The notes: generated by a model from the letters alone, not told the origin. DNA of 64,000 nucleotides from Desulfobacteraceae bacterium (GCA_003599865.1 QZKS01000054.1:28245-92244), one strand, 5' to 3'; positions 19,530 to 29,611 are shown, numbered from the stretch's first letter. Program-made: numbers and translations.

Positions 19530-20933
19530 ATGAACCGAGTGCTTATCATATCAGGCAATACGGAAATTATTTCCACCATCCAGAGCGTGCTCTCCGAAGA
19601 ATTCGAAGTTGAAAATTCCGATTCCATCCGACAGGCCCTTGAAATCCATACCAACAGGCCGTTTGATCTGATTTTTATCGATCTTCAGGAATTTAAAAAT
19701 GCCAACGGGGAGGCGCCCCTCCACGACGTGATGATCGATTTTCAGGATGCCAATCCCATGATCGAGTATGCGGTTCTGACATCACAATCCGCCATTCGGG
19801 AAGCATTTAAAGCGGTAAAGGCAGGTGCCGGCGATTATATCACCTATCCCCTTGACCCCGAAGAAATCCGGCTGGTGGTTACGGCCTTTAAAGAAGCCTA
19901 TGCCAGGGATCATGAATTGACATATCTGCGGAATCGTTTCTGGAAAACCGAATGGATTGATGTGATTCACACGCGAAACCCTCACATGATGAATATTTAT
20001 GAAACCATCCGGTCTGTGGCACCGACAATTGCCAACATATTGCTGCTCGGTGAAACAGGGACGGGAAAAGGGCTTCTGGCCCGCCTGATCCATATCCACA
20101 GCAACCGGAATGACAAACCCTTTCTCTCCGTTCATTGCGGCGCCATACCGGACACGCTGCTGGAAAGCGAACTGTTCGGACATGAAAAAGGCGCATTTAC
20201 CGGTGCCGTACGAAGAAAAGCCGGCAAGTTCGAGATCGCGGACGGCGGAACCATCTTTCTGGATGAAATCGGTACCATTTCCTCATCCGCCCAGGTGAAG
20301 CTTTTACAGGTACTTCAGGACAAGACATTCAGCCGTGTCGGGGGCGAAGAACCCCTGAAAGCGGATGTCCGTATTATTGCCGCCACCAATGCGGATCTGA
20401 AAGAACTTGCCGCACAGGGCCGGTTCCGAAAAGATCTCTACTACCGGCTGAATGTATTTCCGATTGTCATTCCGCCTCTCCGGCAGCGTGTTGAGGATAT
20501 TCCGCACATGGTTGAAGTTTTTCTGAAAAAACTCAACCAGCAGTATGGCAAGAACATTCAAAAACTCCATCCCAAGGTCATCGAAGCATTGAAACGATAT
20601 GAATGGCCGGGCAATATCCGGGAACTGGAAAATGTTCTGGAGCGCTCCTATATCCTGGAAAAAAATGGTACGCTGATGCCCCCGAGCTTTCCGTTGGAGA
20701 TCATGTCTCCTGATTTTATCAGTGCCTTTCTGCAGGAGCCCGGCGGGCCGCTATCCCTGAATGAGGCAAGACGACTGGCACTGGAGGATTTCGAACAGCT
20801 TTACGTCAAAAACCTGATCGCCCGCAACAAAGGCAAGATCAATCTGTCGGCAAAAGAGGCCCAAATCACCCCGCGCCAGCTGAACAGGCTCATGTCCCGC
20901 TACAGAATTAAAAAATCCGAATATCGATCCTGA
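19530..20933 (+). CDS. Sigma-54-dependent response regulator (NtrC family)
   Basis: 467 residues. The receiver domain (1-120) has the phospho-acceptor aspartate in DLIFIDLQEF. The AAA+ domain has Walker A GETGTGKG, the sigma-54 loop GAFTGA and the DEIG Walker B region. A Fis-type HTH closes the protein (KINLSAKEAQITPRQLNRLMSRYRI). No histidine kinase gene is adjacent, so the signal is unknown. The nearest candidate sigma-54 promoter without an obvious activator is that of kamA, but this link is speculation. Confidence 0.9.
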   Translation: MNRVLIISGNTEIISTIQSVLSEEFEVENSDSIRQALEIHTNRPFDLIFIDLQEFKNANGEAPLHDVMIDFQDANPMIEYAVLTSQSAIREAFKAVKAGAGDYITYPLDPEEIRLVVTAFKEAYARDHELTYLRNRFWKTEWIDVIHTRNPHMMNIYETIRSVAPTIANILLLGETGTGKGLLARLIHIHSNRNDKPFLSVHCGAIPDTLLESELFGHEKGAFTGAVRRKAGKFEIADGGTIFLDEIGTISSSAQVKLLQVLQDKTFSRVGGEEPLKADVRIIAATNADLKELAAQGRFRKDLYYRLNVFPIVIPPLRQRVEDIPHMVEVFLKKLNQQYGKNIQKLHPKVIEALKRYEWPGNIRELENVLERSYILEKNGTLMPPSFPLEIMSPDFISAFLQEPGGPLSLNEARRLALEDFEQLYVKNLIARNKGKINLSAKEAQITPRQLNRLMSRYRIKKSEYRS

Positions 20934-21082
20934 CAGGCTTCAGCGTCTGTGATATCCTCCTGCGTGATTGCCGGTTCACACGATCGGCAACAGGACAGAC
21001 ATGCTGAAACCGTTTTTTTCGGTTTGCCCGCAAGACGTTCCATGTCTCATCAATACGGTAATCGGACACGGGAGGTCGCATA

Positions 21083-24000
21083 TCATCGTGGTGGCAGCTG
21101 CATGCACCCCGGACCGGCAATCAGACTTTTTCCTCCGGAAGCAGGGATGATGTCGATCAGTGTACTGATTCTTTCTTTCAGTGCGGTCACATGCGAGATA
21201 ATACCGATCAATTTTCCATCCTGATGAAGACCGGCAAGTGTCTCCAGGGCGGTTTCCATCACGTCCTCATCCAATGTGCCGAATCCTTCATCCAGAAACA
21301 GGGAGTCGACCCGCACCTTCCGGCCGGCCATTTGGGATAACCCCAGGGCCAGCGAAAGACTGACAATGAAGCTCTCACCACCGGACAAGTTCCGGGTGGA
21401 TCGGATTTCACCGGCCTGATAACCGTCAACAACGCTGAGTTCCAGCGGCTGGATCGCATCCCGGATCAGAAGGTATCGGTCGGTCAATTTGGCAAGCTGC
21501 CTGTTGGCGTGGGATATCATCAATTCAAAGGTCAGGCCCTGGGCAAAATTCCGGTACTTTTTCCCATCGGCCGAACCGATCAGGCTGTGAAGTTTTTCCC
21601 ATCGGCGGCACTCATTCTTCCGGGCATCGATCAGCGCCTGCTTGTTCCGGATCTTCTCCCTGGCTGAGTCGTTTTCGATCAGTTTATGTTTCAATCCGGA
21701 GATATCATCCCGGATCTGTTTCAATGCATCTTCGATCTTTTGATATACCGCTGTGAGTTCTTCCCGCGTGGAATCGGTTACCTTTTTCTCCCGTTCCCGA
21801 GCCAGTCGATTTTCCCGATCCGTCTTCCGTGCCTGAATTTCCGTCATCCTGTCATCCAGCGCTTTGGCACGGGCCGCCAACCGGTTCCGTTCCACGGCAG
21901 GCAGGAGACCGGCAACAAATGACGGCTCATCCGGAAAACCCTTGCCCTCCCGATAACGAATAAAATCAGACTCCCAAACCTGAAGTTCAGCGGCACTTTT
22001 CGAAATGCGCTCTTTCAATGAGTCCATACGCACTGTTGCAGCGTCCAATAATTGTTTGATGTTGTCCCGCTCTTTGCGAACCGTCTTTTCCCCTTGCGAA
22101 GCTTCCGAAACCAAGGTCTCCAGACCCGCTTCCTCTGCATCCGGCATTTTTTGGCCGAACAATTCCCTGCGTTCCGCCAACCGGCCCTCATATTCCGCCT
22201 TCAGAACGCCAATCGCATTCTGCTTTTCCGTCATGGATTGGTTTCGGGTTTCGATCACCGCATGGAGCCGATTCATTTCACTGTCCAGTTCCATCTGCTG
22301 TTTTTCCATCTTTTCTTTCTTTTGCAGATTCTCCTGCCAGCTCGTGAGCCGATGTTTCAGATCAGACAACAATAATGAGGCATCGCCTTCCGGTATTTCA
22401 CGGATACCGAAGGGCAGCAGCCGGATCAGTACGGCTGCTTTCCATCGGGCAAACCCTTCATCGGCCTTCGCAAGTTCGCCCGTGATCCGGACCAGGCCGT
22501 TTTCTGCATCCTTCATTTCATTCAGGGCTTCGGCAACCCGCTTCTCTGCAACAGCAACTGTTGCAGAAACATCCTTTTCCGAAGATTCCAGATCCTTGAT
22601 GCCCGACTCAAACCGCTCGGCTTTGCGTATCAAACCGGAAAGAGCCTGTATCCTTTTTTCGGTTTCATCAACCGCAGGTACATTTCCCTCGGCATACGGA
22701 TGTTTTTCAGAACCACATAACGGGCAGGGCTTGCCATCCTCAAGCCGGATTCTTTCCGATTCCAGGTCCGCAATCTTGCGGTGGAATGCCACCTCCCGAA
22801 GCAGAGATTCGTTTTCCGCGCGATATTCCCGAAGAAGACGGTCTCCCAGAAGACCGGCCAGTTCCGCCTTTTTCAGGACAACCTTCTTCTTTACGGCTTC
22901 ATTTTCCTGGTTTCGGCCGGCCCATTCTCCGTTGCGAACGGAAGCAGTCTGTGAAGCGGTCTCCGAACGGCTTTTTGCCGATGCCAAGGCCTGTTTTTTT
23001 TCGGAAATATCCTGAAAGGCGGCCCGCAGATGATTGATCTGCTCTTCAATGCCGGCCAGTTGAACCACAAGCGACTCATCCCCGGCATTGGCCGACAGAT
23101 AAGCCTCAATTGCCGCCAGAGCCTTCCGGTCTTTTTCCCGTATTGCTGTTTTCCGGTCCAGATCCGTCCGGCAGACGGCGATCTGATCGGCTATCTTCCG
23201 GCAATCCGCTTCACCGGCATGGATCGATTTTTTTCTGTCCGATATCTGCTGGTCCAGCATGCGTACTTTTTGAATCAGGGGCGCCAGCGATTTCTGCTTT
23301 TCCTTAGCCTTGGCTGTTTCAGCCTCCGCGTTTTTCAGCAATTCCTCTTTCTGCGCTGCCGATGCCCGTATTCCGGGAAAAGCCGCCTCATCATTCTGTA
23401 GCGCATTCCGGTCAGACTCCTGCTGCTTGCGGATGGAAAGCAGCGTGGCATACACCCCTTCCAGTTCTGCTGCTTTTTGCGCACGGTTGAGCTTTTCCCT
23501 TTCCGGTAAAAAGGCGTCGGAAGCGGTAGCTGCCGCTTCCGCTTCCTTTACAATCAACATCATTTCATTTTGCTGGGTATGAATTCCGGTAAGCCATTCC
23601 ATGGCTTTCCCGGTTTCCTGAAAATTCACTATTGCCGCTGCTTCTGATTTTTTCTTTTCGGAAAGCTCCCGGCTGATCTCCGCTTCCTGCTGTTCATCCA
23701 GGACATGAATTCCTGAGGTTTCCGCCTGAAGGAGTTGCAATTTGTCACGCTCTTCCCGCAGCTTTTCATGGACACGTTGCGAAATTTCCGTATAGATTTC
23801 CGTGCCGGTGATCTGCTCCAGAATCTTAGACTTCTGCTCTATATCCGCCTTTAAAAAAGTATCAAACCCTCCTTGCGCCAGAAGGATGGAGCGGGTGAAA
23901 CGATCAAAATCCATCCCGGTTTTTTCTTCAATGACCGCAGCGACATCCCGCTTTTTGGATTCAAGTATCCGACCGCTTTGGGCATCGGCTATTTCATGAC

Positions 24001-24337
24001 TGGCATCCAGCAGGTTTCCTTCCGGCTTTTTATGCGCCCGGTGCTGTGCCCAATGGCATCGGAATGTGCCTGCCTGCGAGGCAAAGGTTACCTCCGCATA
24101 GCATTCTCCGGTGAGCCGGGACATGATCTCGTTGCTGCTTCTGGTAATCCTGCCAAGACGCGGCGTGGCTCCATAAAGTGCCAGACAGATTGCATCCAGG
24201 ATCGTTGATTTGCCGGCACCGGTCGGCCCGGCCAGAGCAAAGATTCCGTTTGAAACATATTCCGGATATGAAAAGTCAATCAGCCACTCTCCATAAAGTG
24301 AATTCAGATTTTTAAATCGAAGCGCAAGAATCTTCAT
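21083..24337 (-). CDS. sbcC: Nuclease SbcCD subunit C (Rad50-like ATPase)
   Basis: 1084 residues. It has the N-terminal Walker A GPTGAGKSTILDA, long coiled coils with a central zinc hook CPLCG near residue 535, the C-terminal ABC signature LSGGESFIVSLSLALGLS and Walker B VDSLFLDEGFGTLD. With SbcD it opens DNA hairpins and trims double-strand ends. It starts 11 bp after the sbcD stop. The gap 20934-21082 to the regulator gene shows nothing certain. Confidence 0.95.
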   Translation of the reverse strand: MKILALRFKNLNSLYGEWLIDFSYPEYVSNGIFALAGPTGAGKSTILDAICLALYGATPRLGRITRSSNEIMSRLTGECYAEVTFASQAGTFRCHWAQHRAHKKPEGNLLDASHEIADAQSGRILESKKRDVAAVIEEKTGMDFDRFTRSILLAQGGFDTFLKADIEQKSKILEQITGTEIYTEISQRVHEKLREERDKLQLLQAETSGIHVLDEQQEAEISRELSEKKKSEAAAIVNFQETGKAMEWLTGIHTQQNEMMLIVKEAEAAATASDAFLPEREKLNRAQKAAELEGVYATLLSIRKQQESDRNALQNDEAAFPGIRASAAQKEELLKNAEAETAKAKEKQKSLAPLIQKVRMLDQQISDRKKSIHAGEADCRKIADQIAVCRTDLDRKTAIREKDRKALAAIEAYLSANAGDESLVVQLAGIEEQINHLRAAFQDISEKKQALASAKSRSETASQTASVRNGEWAGRNQENEAVKKKVVLKKAELAGLLGDRLLREYRAENESLLREVAFHRKIADLESERIRLEDGKPCPLCGSEKHPYAEGNVPAVDETEKRIQALSGLIRKAERFESGIKDLESSEKDVSATVAVAEKRVAEALNEMKDAENGLVRITGELAKADEGFARWKAAVLIRLLPFGIREIPEGDASLLLSDLKHRLTSWQENLQKKEKMEKQQMELDSEMNRLHAVIETRNQSMTEKQNAIGVLKAEYEGRLAERRELFGQKMPDAEEAGLETLVSEASQGEKTVRKERDNIKQLLDAATVRMDSLKERISKSAAELQVWESDFIRYREGKGFPDEPSFVAGLLPAVERNRLAARAKALDDRMTEIQARKTDRENRLAREREKKVTDSTREELTAVYQKIEDALKQIRDDISGLKHKLIENDSAREKIRNKQALIDARKNECRRWEKLHSLIGSADGKKYRNFAQGLTFELMISHANRQLAKLTDRYLLIRDAIQPLELSVVDGYQAGEIRSTRNLSGGESFIVSLSLALGLSQMAGRKVRVDSLFLDEGFGTLDEDVMETALETLAGLHQDGKLIGIISHVTALKERISTLIDIIPASGGKSLIAGPGCMQLPPR

Positions 24338-24348
24338 GATCAGCCTTT

Positions 24349-25566
24349 TTATTCCGCATTGACGTCTTCTTCCTGGAGGGAGCGGATAATTTCATGATAT
24401 AACTGCTTCATCTCAGGCCGGTCTGCTGAAGGTACGTCAGCGGCTTCCAGGCAGCGCTCAAACACATCATGAACATTCAGTTCGTCGAGTGTCTCATCTT
24501 CGCGCATGCAGCTGATCCGCTCCATTATCCGTCTGTTCTTGACCCGCCGAATTTCCATGGCTGTTCCGGACAGGGACTCATCCAAAAGCTCCCGAAGATT
24601 CCCGATCATGTCGGAACCGGTATATTCGATCTCCAGCCAGGCAGTGCTTTCCTCCTTCCTGAGCTGAACTACTTTCTCCTGAATTTCATCAAGAGAGCCT
24701 ACGATCCTCACCAGTGGCTGAAAACACGGAACCGGAATCTCCCTGACAGCCGGCGTTCTGCCGCTATCCCATTCCGCCACAATCACCTTCTTCTCCTGAT
24801 TTGCCTCTCCGTACCCCATGGGAATCGGAGATCCGGAATACCGGAAGTGATTCTCGTTTCCCACGCATTGCGGCACATGGAGATGCCCCAGAGCCAGGTA
24901 ATCAATGCATGACGGGAACAACTCCTTTCCGACATGAGCCAAAGAGCCGACATAGAGCTCCCGGACCCCGTCACCCTCCACTGTCCTGCCGCCTGCAGTG
25001 AAGAGATGCCCCATGGCAATGATGGGAATCTCTTTCCGCTTCCGCTCTGCTATGGCGCAAACATCCGCATAGTGATTCCGAATCCCCTCGATGAGTCTGG
25101 CATTTTTGTCATCCATGGTTTCCCCCGGCATTGCCATGCGGATATCCTTGTCCCGGAGATATGGCACGGCACAAACGATGGCCATCGGATCGTTATTGTC
25201 ATTATTGAGAACAATAACCTGATCTTCCGGATCTTCTGTTTTTGCCCCGACCACATACACATTCAGTGCCCGCAAAAGCGCTTTGGGTGCATTCAGAAAA
25301 GAAGGAGAATCATGGTTTCCGGCAATGACGATGATGTAACGGCAGCAGGAGGCTGCAACCCTGCATAAAAAACGGTAATACAGCTCCTGGGCCCGGTTGC
25401 TGGGCGTGCTGGTGTCAAAAACATCTCCCGCAACCAGCAGGGCATCAATCGCCTGCTCCGCAATACGATCTGCCAGCCATTCCAGAAAAGCCGAAAATTC
25501 ATCATATCGTTTTCGCCCATAGAGTGAGCGCCCCAGATGCCAGTCGGATGTGTGGAGTATTTTCAT
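24349..25566 (-). CDS. sbcD: Nuclease SbcCD subunit D (Mre11-like)
   Basis: 405-residue calcineurin-like metallophosphoesterase with the family motifs in order: DWHLG, GDVFD, GNHDS, AMGHLF and ALGHLHVPQ. It is the catalytic partner of SbcC and is translated first in the pair. The C-terminal region after residue 280 holds the capping and SbcC-binding parts. The start ATG has AAAGGA 11 nt upstream. Confidence 0.95.
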   Translation of the reverse strand: MKILHTSDWHLGRSLYGRKRYDEFSAFLEWLADRIAEQAIDALLVAGDVFDTSTPSNRAQELYYRFLCRVAASCCRYIIVIAGNHDSPSFLNAPKALLRALNVYVVGAKTEDPEDQVIVLNNDNNDPMAIVCAVPYLRDKDIRMAMPGETMDDKNARLIEGIRNHYADVCAIAERKRKEIPIIAMGHLFTAGGRTVEGDGVRELYVGSLAHVGKELFPSCIDYLALGHLHVPQCVGNENHFRYSGSPIPMGYGEANQEKKVIVAEWDSGRTPAVREIPVPCFQPLVRIVGSLDEIQEKVVQLRKEESTAWLEIEYTGSDMIGNLRELLDESLSGTAMEIRRVKNRRIMERISCMREDETLDELNVHDVFERCLEAADVPSADRPEMKQLYHEIIRSLQEEDVNAE

Positions 25567-25661
25567 CGGCAGGAAAATCCTTTTGATTGCAATTCATTCA
25601 TAAAAATCGGGCCGGTTTCCGGTTTCTTTTATCCGGCGGCCAAAACAGAATGTTCATCTTT

Positions 25662-26015
25662 TCATGACCAGAATTCAATGCGATTCCCTTCCGGATCATG
25701 GATATAAAACTGTCGGGATTTCCATACTGTTTTCAATGGTGACGGGTTCACCTTCCCGGCTGTCATATCGGCATGCAGCCGCCTGCTGTCTTCGACGTTG
25801 AGACTGATGGTGATCCCTTTTCCCTGGCTGGTTTTGATGGATGCCCTTTGCTCATCGGCAATGCTGACTCTTGATGCATCGTTCAGACGAAATTCAACAA
25901 ACCAGTCGTTTGAAAACGTTACGGTAAGGTGCAGCACATTCTGATAAAAAGCAACGGTTTCCTTCCATTTTTGGCAATATAAGATGATATTTGTGCACTG
26001 AATATTCATACCCAT
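25662..26015 (-). CDS. VOC/glyoxalase-like fold protein
   Basis: 117 residues of the vicinal-oxygen-chelate fold (IILYCQKWKETVAFYQNVLHL at the start, FYIHDPEGNRIEFW at the end). The metal-binding pattern is incomplete in view, so an enzymatic or a binding role are both possible. The start at 26015 follows AAAGGAG by 6 nt; a longer frame overlapping fprA is rejected. It is the last gene of the hemerythrin-fprA unit, separated from fprA by a strong hairpin. Confidence 0.8.
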   Translation of the reverse strand: MGMNIQCTNIILYCQKWKETVAFYQNVLHLTVTFSNDWFVEFRLNDASRVSIADEQRASIKTSQGKGITISLNVEDSRRLHADMTAGKVNPSPLKTVWKSRQFYIHDPEGNRIEFWS

Positions 26016-26036
26016 AACAAACTCCTTTGCCGCCGC

Positions 26037-26069
26037 ATCCAAATCCTGCAAAAAATGCAGGATTTGGAT
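26037..26069. repeat. 14-bp hairpin between fprA and the VOC gene
   Basis: Arms 26037-26050 and 26056-26069 are perfect complements with loop AAAAA on the plus strand. No T-run follows on the minus strand. It probably lowers expression of the downstream VOC gene or stabilises the fprA message. Confidence 0.6.
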
Positions 26070-26076
26070 TTGCAGA

Positions 26077-27267
26077 TCATTGTATGGCTTTGGCGAATTC
26101 CTTTCCATACTCCCGGCATTGATCCGCACCTTTCGCATCCGGATTCCAGGTTATTTTCATTCCATCATCCGCGATGGCAAAGCCGGCCTCATGGAGCCGC
26201 TTTGTGATCACCGCCGGTGACTCCCCGCTCCATCCATAGCTGCCGAATGCCGCTGCTTTTTTACCGGCGAATTTCAGCCCGGAAACCTCCTCCAGCAGTG
26301 CTGCGATCGAGGTCAGCACACCGCGATTAATGGTGGGAGACCCGATCAAAATAGCTTTTGACTTGAAAATCTCCGTGATGATTTCATTTTTATCCGATTT
26401 CGCCGAATTGTATAATTTGACATTCAATGTTTCATTTTCCTCCCGGATCCCTCTTGCAATATTTTCGGCCATTTTCCGGGTGCTGTCCCACATGGTATCA
26501 TAGATAATCGTAACCTGATTTTCCTGGTAGTTGTCCGCCCACGTGAGATATTTCTGCACAATCTGCACCGGATTGTCCCGCCAGATGACCCCGTGGCTGG
26601 GGCAGATGATATCCAGCGGCAGATTCAGGGAAAGAAACTCGTTGATTTTGCGGATAACGAGCGGGCTGAAAGGCGTCAGGATATTCGCATAGTATTTCAG
26701 GGCCTCCGTAAACAGTTCTTCCTGATTTACCCGGTCATTGAACATGAATTCCGATGCATAGTGCTGCCCGAACGCATCATTGCTGAACAGGATGTTATCC
26801 CCTGTCAGATAGGTCATCATGCTGTCCGGCCAATGCAGCATGGGGGCTTCCACAAATATCAGCTCCTTGCTGCCGAGACTCAGACGATCGCCGGTTTTGA
26901 CGACCTTGAAATTCCAGTCTTCATGAAAATGTCCTTTGAATGATTTCAGCCCGTTTTTCGTACAGTAAACCGGTGTATCCGGGATCTGCCGCAGGAGTTC
27001 CGGAAGCGCACCGCTGTGGTCTATCTCCGCATGATTCGCAATAATATAGTCAATACTATTGAGGTCGATTTCCGAAGCCAGATTCCGGACAAACTCCTTT
27101 TCATACGGTTTCCAGACCGTATCGATTAAAACGGTTTTTTCCTCTTTGATCAGGTAGGAGTTATACGTGGAGCCTTTAAACGTGGAGTATTCATCTCCAT
27201 GGAATTTTCGCAGCTCCCAATCGGTCTTGCCTACCCAGTGTACATTGTTTTTGACGTTGATATTCAT
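26077..27267 (-). CDS. Flavodiiron protein (NO/O2 reductase, FprA/NorV-like)
   Basis: 396 residues. The N-terminal metallo-beta-lactamase-like domain carries the diiron ligands HAEIDHSG (about 79-86) and further histidines in PMLHWPDS and CPSHGVIW. The C-terminal flavodoxin domain starts at about 253, with the FMN loop YDTMWDSTRKMAENIARG. No rubredoxin domain is attached, so an external rubredoxin should donate electrons. The enzyme reduces NO to N2O or O2 to water. The NorR neighbour and sigma-54 promoter favour NO detoxification. Confidence 0.93.
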   Translation of the reverse strand: MNINVKNNVHWVGKTDWELRKFHGDEYSTFKGSTYNSYLIKEEKTVLIDTVWKPYEKEFVRNLASEIDLNSIDYIIANHAEIDHSGALPELLRQIPDTPVYCTKNGLKSFKGHFHEDWNFKVVKTGDRLSLGSKELIFVEAPMLHWPDSMMTYLTGDNILFSNDAFGQHYASEFMFNDRVNQEELFTEALKYYANILTPFSPLVIRKINEFLSLNLPLDIICPSHGVIWRDNPVQIVQKYLTWADNYQENQVTIIYDTMWDSTRKMAENIARGIREENETLNVKLYNSAKSDKNEIITEIFKSKAILIGSPTINRGVLTSIAALLEEVSGLKFAGKKAAAFGSYGWSGESPAVITKRLHEAGFAIADDGMKITWNPDAKGADQCREYGKEFAKAIQ

Positions 27268-27285
27268 ACGCGCGTCTCCTTTTGT

Positions 27286-27840
27286 TTACAGATAAATGCT
27301 TTTCAATTGATCCAGCAGGCCATGCAGCTCCTCATGCCTGCCGGCACCGATCTTCTCAATCTCCAATTTCTGAAATGCCTTGTACAACTGTGATTGCTTA
27401 TCAAATGAAAGGTTTGCTTCCGCAATGGGAAACAGAACCGTGTCTTCTTTTTCAATATGCGCTCTCAAAAGAGAAATATAGTTTGCGGCACTTTGATCGA
27501 TCCGACCAACGGAATCCGGATTGCCTTTTTTCAACTGATCCAATCCTGCCTGCAATTCCCGGATATATCCTCTGCCCTCATCGTGTTCCGCCAGCATGAC
27601 GCCGATGGGTCCGCCATGTTTGCTGACGCCTATTTTCATCAGGGCCGGGAACAGCAGATCCTCTTCCTTTCCATGATGGCACTTGTCCACAAAAATTTTA
27701 AAAAATTCGACCAGCCGGCCCAGGTGTTCGACAACCTGCCCTTCCGGCACTTCCTTGATCCGATGAATCATCCGCTCCAATATGGATAATGTCATCAGGA
27801 TGGCCTGGTGCTCATTTCTGAGTTCATTGATTGCGTCCAT
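27286..27840 (-). CDS. Hemerythrin HHE-domain protein
   Basis: 184 residues with an HHE cation-binding four-helix bundle. Ligand candidates are H10 (LRNEHQAIL), HHGKEEDLLFP and LAEHDEGRGY, then LLRAHIEKEDTVLFP. Such diiron proteins (YtfE/DnrN/hemerythrin-like) repair iron-sulphur clusters or bind NO or O2. It is the first gene after the sigma-54 promoter, 18 bp before fprA, with AAAGGAG before its ATG. This fits a nitrosative or oxygen stress unit. Confidence 0.9.
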   Translation of the reverse strand: MDAINELRNEHQAILMTLSILERMIHRIKEVPEGQVVEHLGRLVEFFKIFVDKCHHGKEEDLLFPALMKIGVSKHGGPIGVMLAEHDEGRGYIRELQAGLDQLKKGNPDSVGRIDQSAANYISLLRAHIEKEDTVLFPIAEANLSFDKQSQLYKAFQKLEIEKIGAGRHEELHGLLDQLKSIYL

Positions 27841-27882
27841 GATATTTTCTCCTTTCCATGAATAATCTTTTATTTTCTATAT

Positions 27883-27898
27883 GGCAAGGGTTGTGCCA
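27883..27898 (-). promoter_or_regulatory. Sigma-54 promoter of the hemerythrin-fprA operon
   Basis: The minus strand reads TGGCACAACCCTTGCC, with exact -24/-12 spacing and a near-consensus sequence. It lies 43 bp before the hemerythrin ATG and faces away from norR. Confidence 0.88.
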
Positions 27899-27949
27899 TG
27901 CTGAAATTCTCATTTATTCAAACTGTTAAAATCAGTGTTATCCTATTGA

Positions 27950-27978
27950 CAACATTTGCTGTTGCCATTTTCACAACA
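27950..27978. promoter_or_regulatory. Overlapping CAACA/TGTTG dyads, candidate NorR sites
   Basis: CAACA (27950-27954), TGTTG (27960-27964) and CAACA (27974-27978) form two overlapping inverted repeats in the gap shared with norR. They lie about 65 bp upstream of the -24 element. The pattern differs from the GT-N7-AC described for E. coli NorR, so the assignment is inferred from position. Confidence 0.45.
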
Positions 27979-27998
27979 ATGTTATAAAAAATACAACC

Positions 27999-29552
27999 AT
28001 GGACAATCTTGACGCCTTGACATCCATCAGCCTGAGCCTGACAACAGCGCTCTCCACCCAGGATAAATACAACCGTCTGCTGGAAGCACTTTCCCCGGCA
28101 ATTCCGTATGATGCAGCAGCCTTGCTGCGCCTGGAAAAAGACGAACTGATCCCGGTTGCAGCAAACGGACTATCCCAAAGCGCACTCGGCGTGCGGTATC
28201 GTCGCAAGGAACATCCGCGCCTGGATATCATTTGCAATTCCAAAAAACCGGTCCGGTTCCCGCCGGACAGCGCCCTGCCGGATCCTTTTGACGGACTGCT
28301 CATCAATGACAAAACACCGCTGGGCCGCGTCCATGATTGCCTGGGTTGTCCCTTGTTTGTTGCCGAAACGCTTGTGGGAATATTAACCGCCGATGCCATG
28401 AAAGCAGATGCGTTTCGTCATCTGGATCAGCGTTTTCTGCAGGCCGTATCCGCTCTTGCGGCAGCCCATATGCAAACAGCCGACCTGATTGAAGCGTTGG
28501 AGAAAAACGCACAGCGGCAGGGGCTCATCGCCAGGGATTTGATGCGGGATATTTATCAGCGGCAGGGAGAACAAATCATTGGAACGAGCCGGGTGATCGA
28601 AGCACTGAAGAAGGAAATCGGACTGGTCGCCAAATCTGATTTCACCATACTCATCACCGGAGAAACCGGGGTCGGCAAAGAGCTGGTTGCCAGGGCCATT
28701 CATTCCGCCTCCGGCCGCAGTCAGGAACCGATCCTCTATTTAAATTGCGCGGCCCTGCCGGAGACATTGGCGGAAAGTGAGCTTTTCGGTCATGTTCGCG
28801 GCGCCTTCACCGGAGCAAATCAGGATCGGGCCGGAAAGTTTGAACTGGCCGATGGCGGCACCTTGTTTCTGGATGAAATCGGCGAGCTTCCCATGTCCAT
28901 TCAGGCCAAACTGCTTCGCGCCATTCAGGAAAGAGAAATTCAGCGCATCGGGTCCAATCAGACCATTCATGTTGATGCAAGACTTCTGGCCGCGACCAAC
29001 CGCAGGCTGGATCAGGAAGTGAAAAACGGAAAATTCAGGGCCGATCTTTTCCATCGCCTGCATGTGTATCCCCTGAGGGTGCCGCCACTGCGGGAAAGAG
29101 CCGAAGACATCCCGCTTCTGGCCGGTTATTTTTCCGATATCACCCGGCGGAAACTGGGTATCGGCATGATTCGATTTGATCCGGAAGCATTGGCGATATT
29201 GCAGACCTATGCATGGCCGGGAAATGTCCGGGAGCTGGAGAATGTCATCTCCAGGGCCATTTTAAAGGCCTCTGTTGACTCCGTGCCGTCGGAAACAATC
29301 CTGATCACCACAGCGCATATCGGCAAAGACCTGAAGCAGAGTGCGCCTGAACCGGATTTCTCAGCCGCTGAACCGGATCAATCCGGCCTGAAAAATCAAA
29401 CCCTGAACGAGGCGGTCAGGAATTATAAACGGCAAGTCATTATTCGATCGGTCAACAGCCATAGCGGAAACTGGGCTGCGGCGGCGCGGGATCTGGGACT
29501 GCATCGCAGCAATCTGCATCATCTGGCAAAAAAACTGGGAATATCCCGATAG
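27999..29552 (+). CDS. norR: NorR, NO-responsive sigma-54 activator
   Basis: 517 residues: GAF domain (1-175), AAA+ domain with Walker A GETGVGKE and GAFTGA, and Fis-type HTH at the end (NWAAAARDLGLHRSNLHHLAKKLG). The GAF part has KEHPRLDII, RFPPDSALPDPFDGL and VHDCLGCPLFV, matching the stretch of E. coli NorR that holds the non-haem iron ligands, including the aspartate and the cysteine. NO binding relieves GAF inhibition of the ATPase in this family. Divergent from the hemerythrin-fprA operon, which it should activate. Confidence 0.92.
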   Translation: MDNLDALTSISLSLTTALSTQDKYNRLLEALSPAIPYDAAALLRLEKDELIPVAANGLSQSALGVRYRRKEHPRLDIICNSKKPVRFPPDSALPDPFDGLLINDKTPLGRVHDCLGCPLFVAETLVGILTADAMKADAFRHLDQRFLQAVSALAAAHMQTADLIEALEKNAQRQGLIARDLMRDIYQRQGEQIIGTSRVIEALKKEIGLVAKSDFTILITGETGVGKELVARAIHSASGRSQEPILYLNCAALPETLAESELFGHVRGAFTGANQDRAGKFELADGGTLFLDEIGELPMSIQAKLLRAIQEREIQRIGSNQTIHVDARLLAATNRRLDQEVKNGKFRADLFHRLHVYPLRVPPLRERAEDIPLLAGYFSDITRRKLGIGMIRFDPEALAILQTYAWPGNVRELENVISRAILKASVDSVPSETILITTAHIGKDLKQSAPEPDFSAAEPDQSGLKNQTLNEAVRNYKRQVIIRSVNSHSGNWAAAARDLGLHRSNLHHLAKKLGISR

Positions 29553-29611
29553 CTTAAATCGTTACCGGAACTTCACCATTCCGACACTCCGGTGAAAATC
29601 AGTCCGGCGGT

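Noticed and set aside
22005..23015. 336-codon serine-rich frame on the plus strand
   Set aside because: It is the antisense frame of sbcC coiled-coil codons, with no initiation site.
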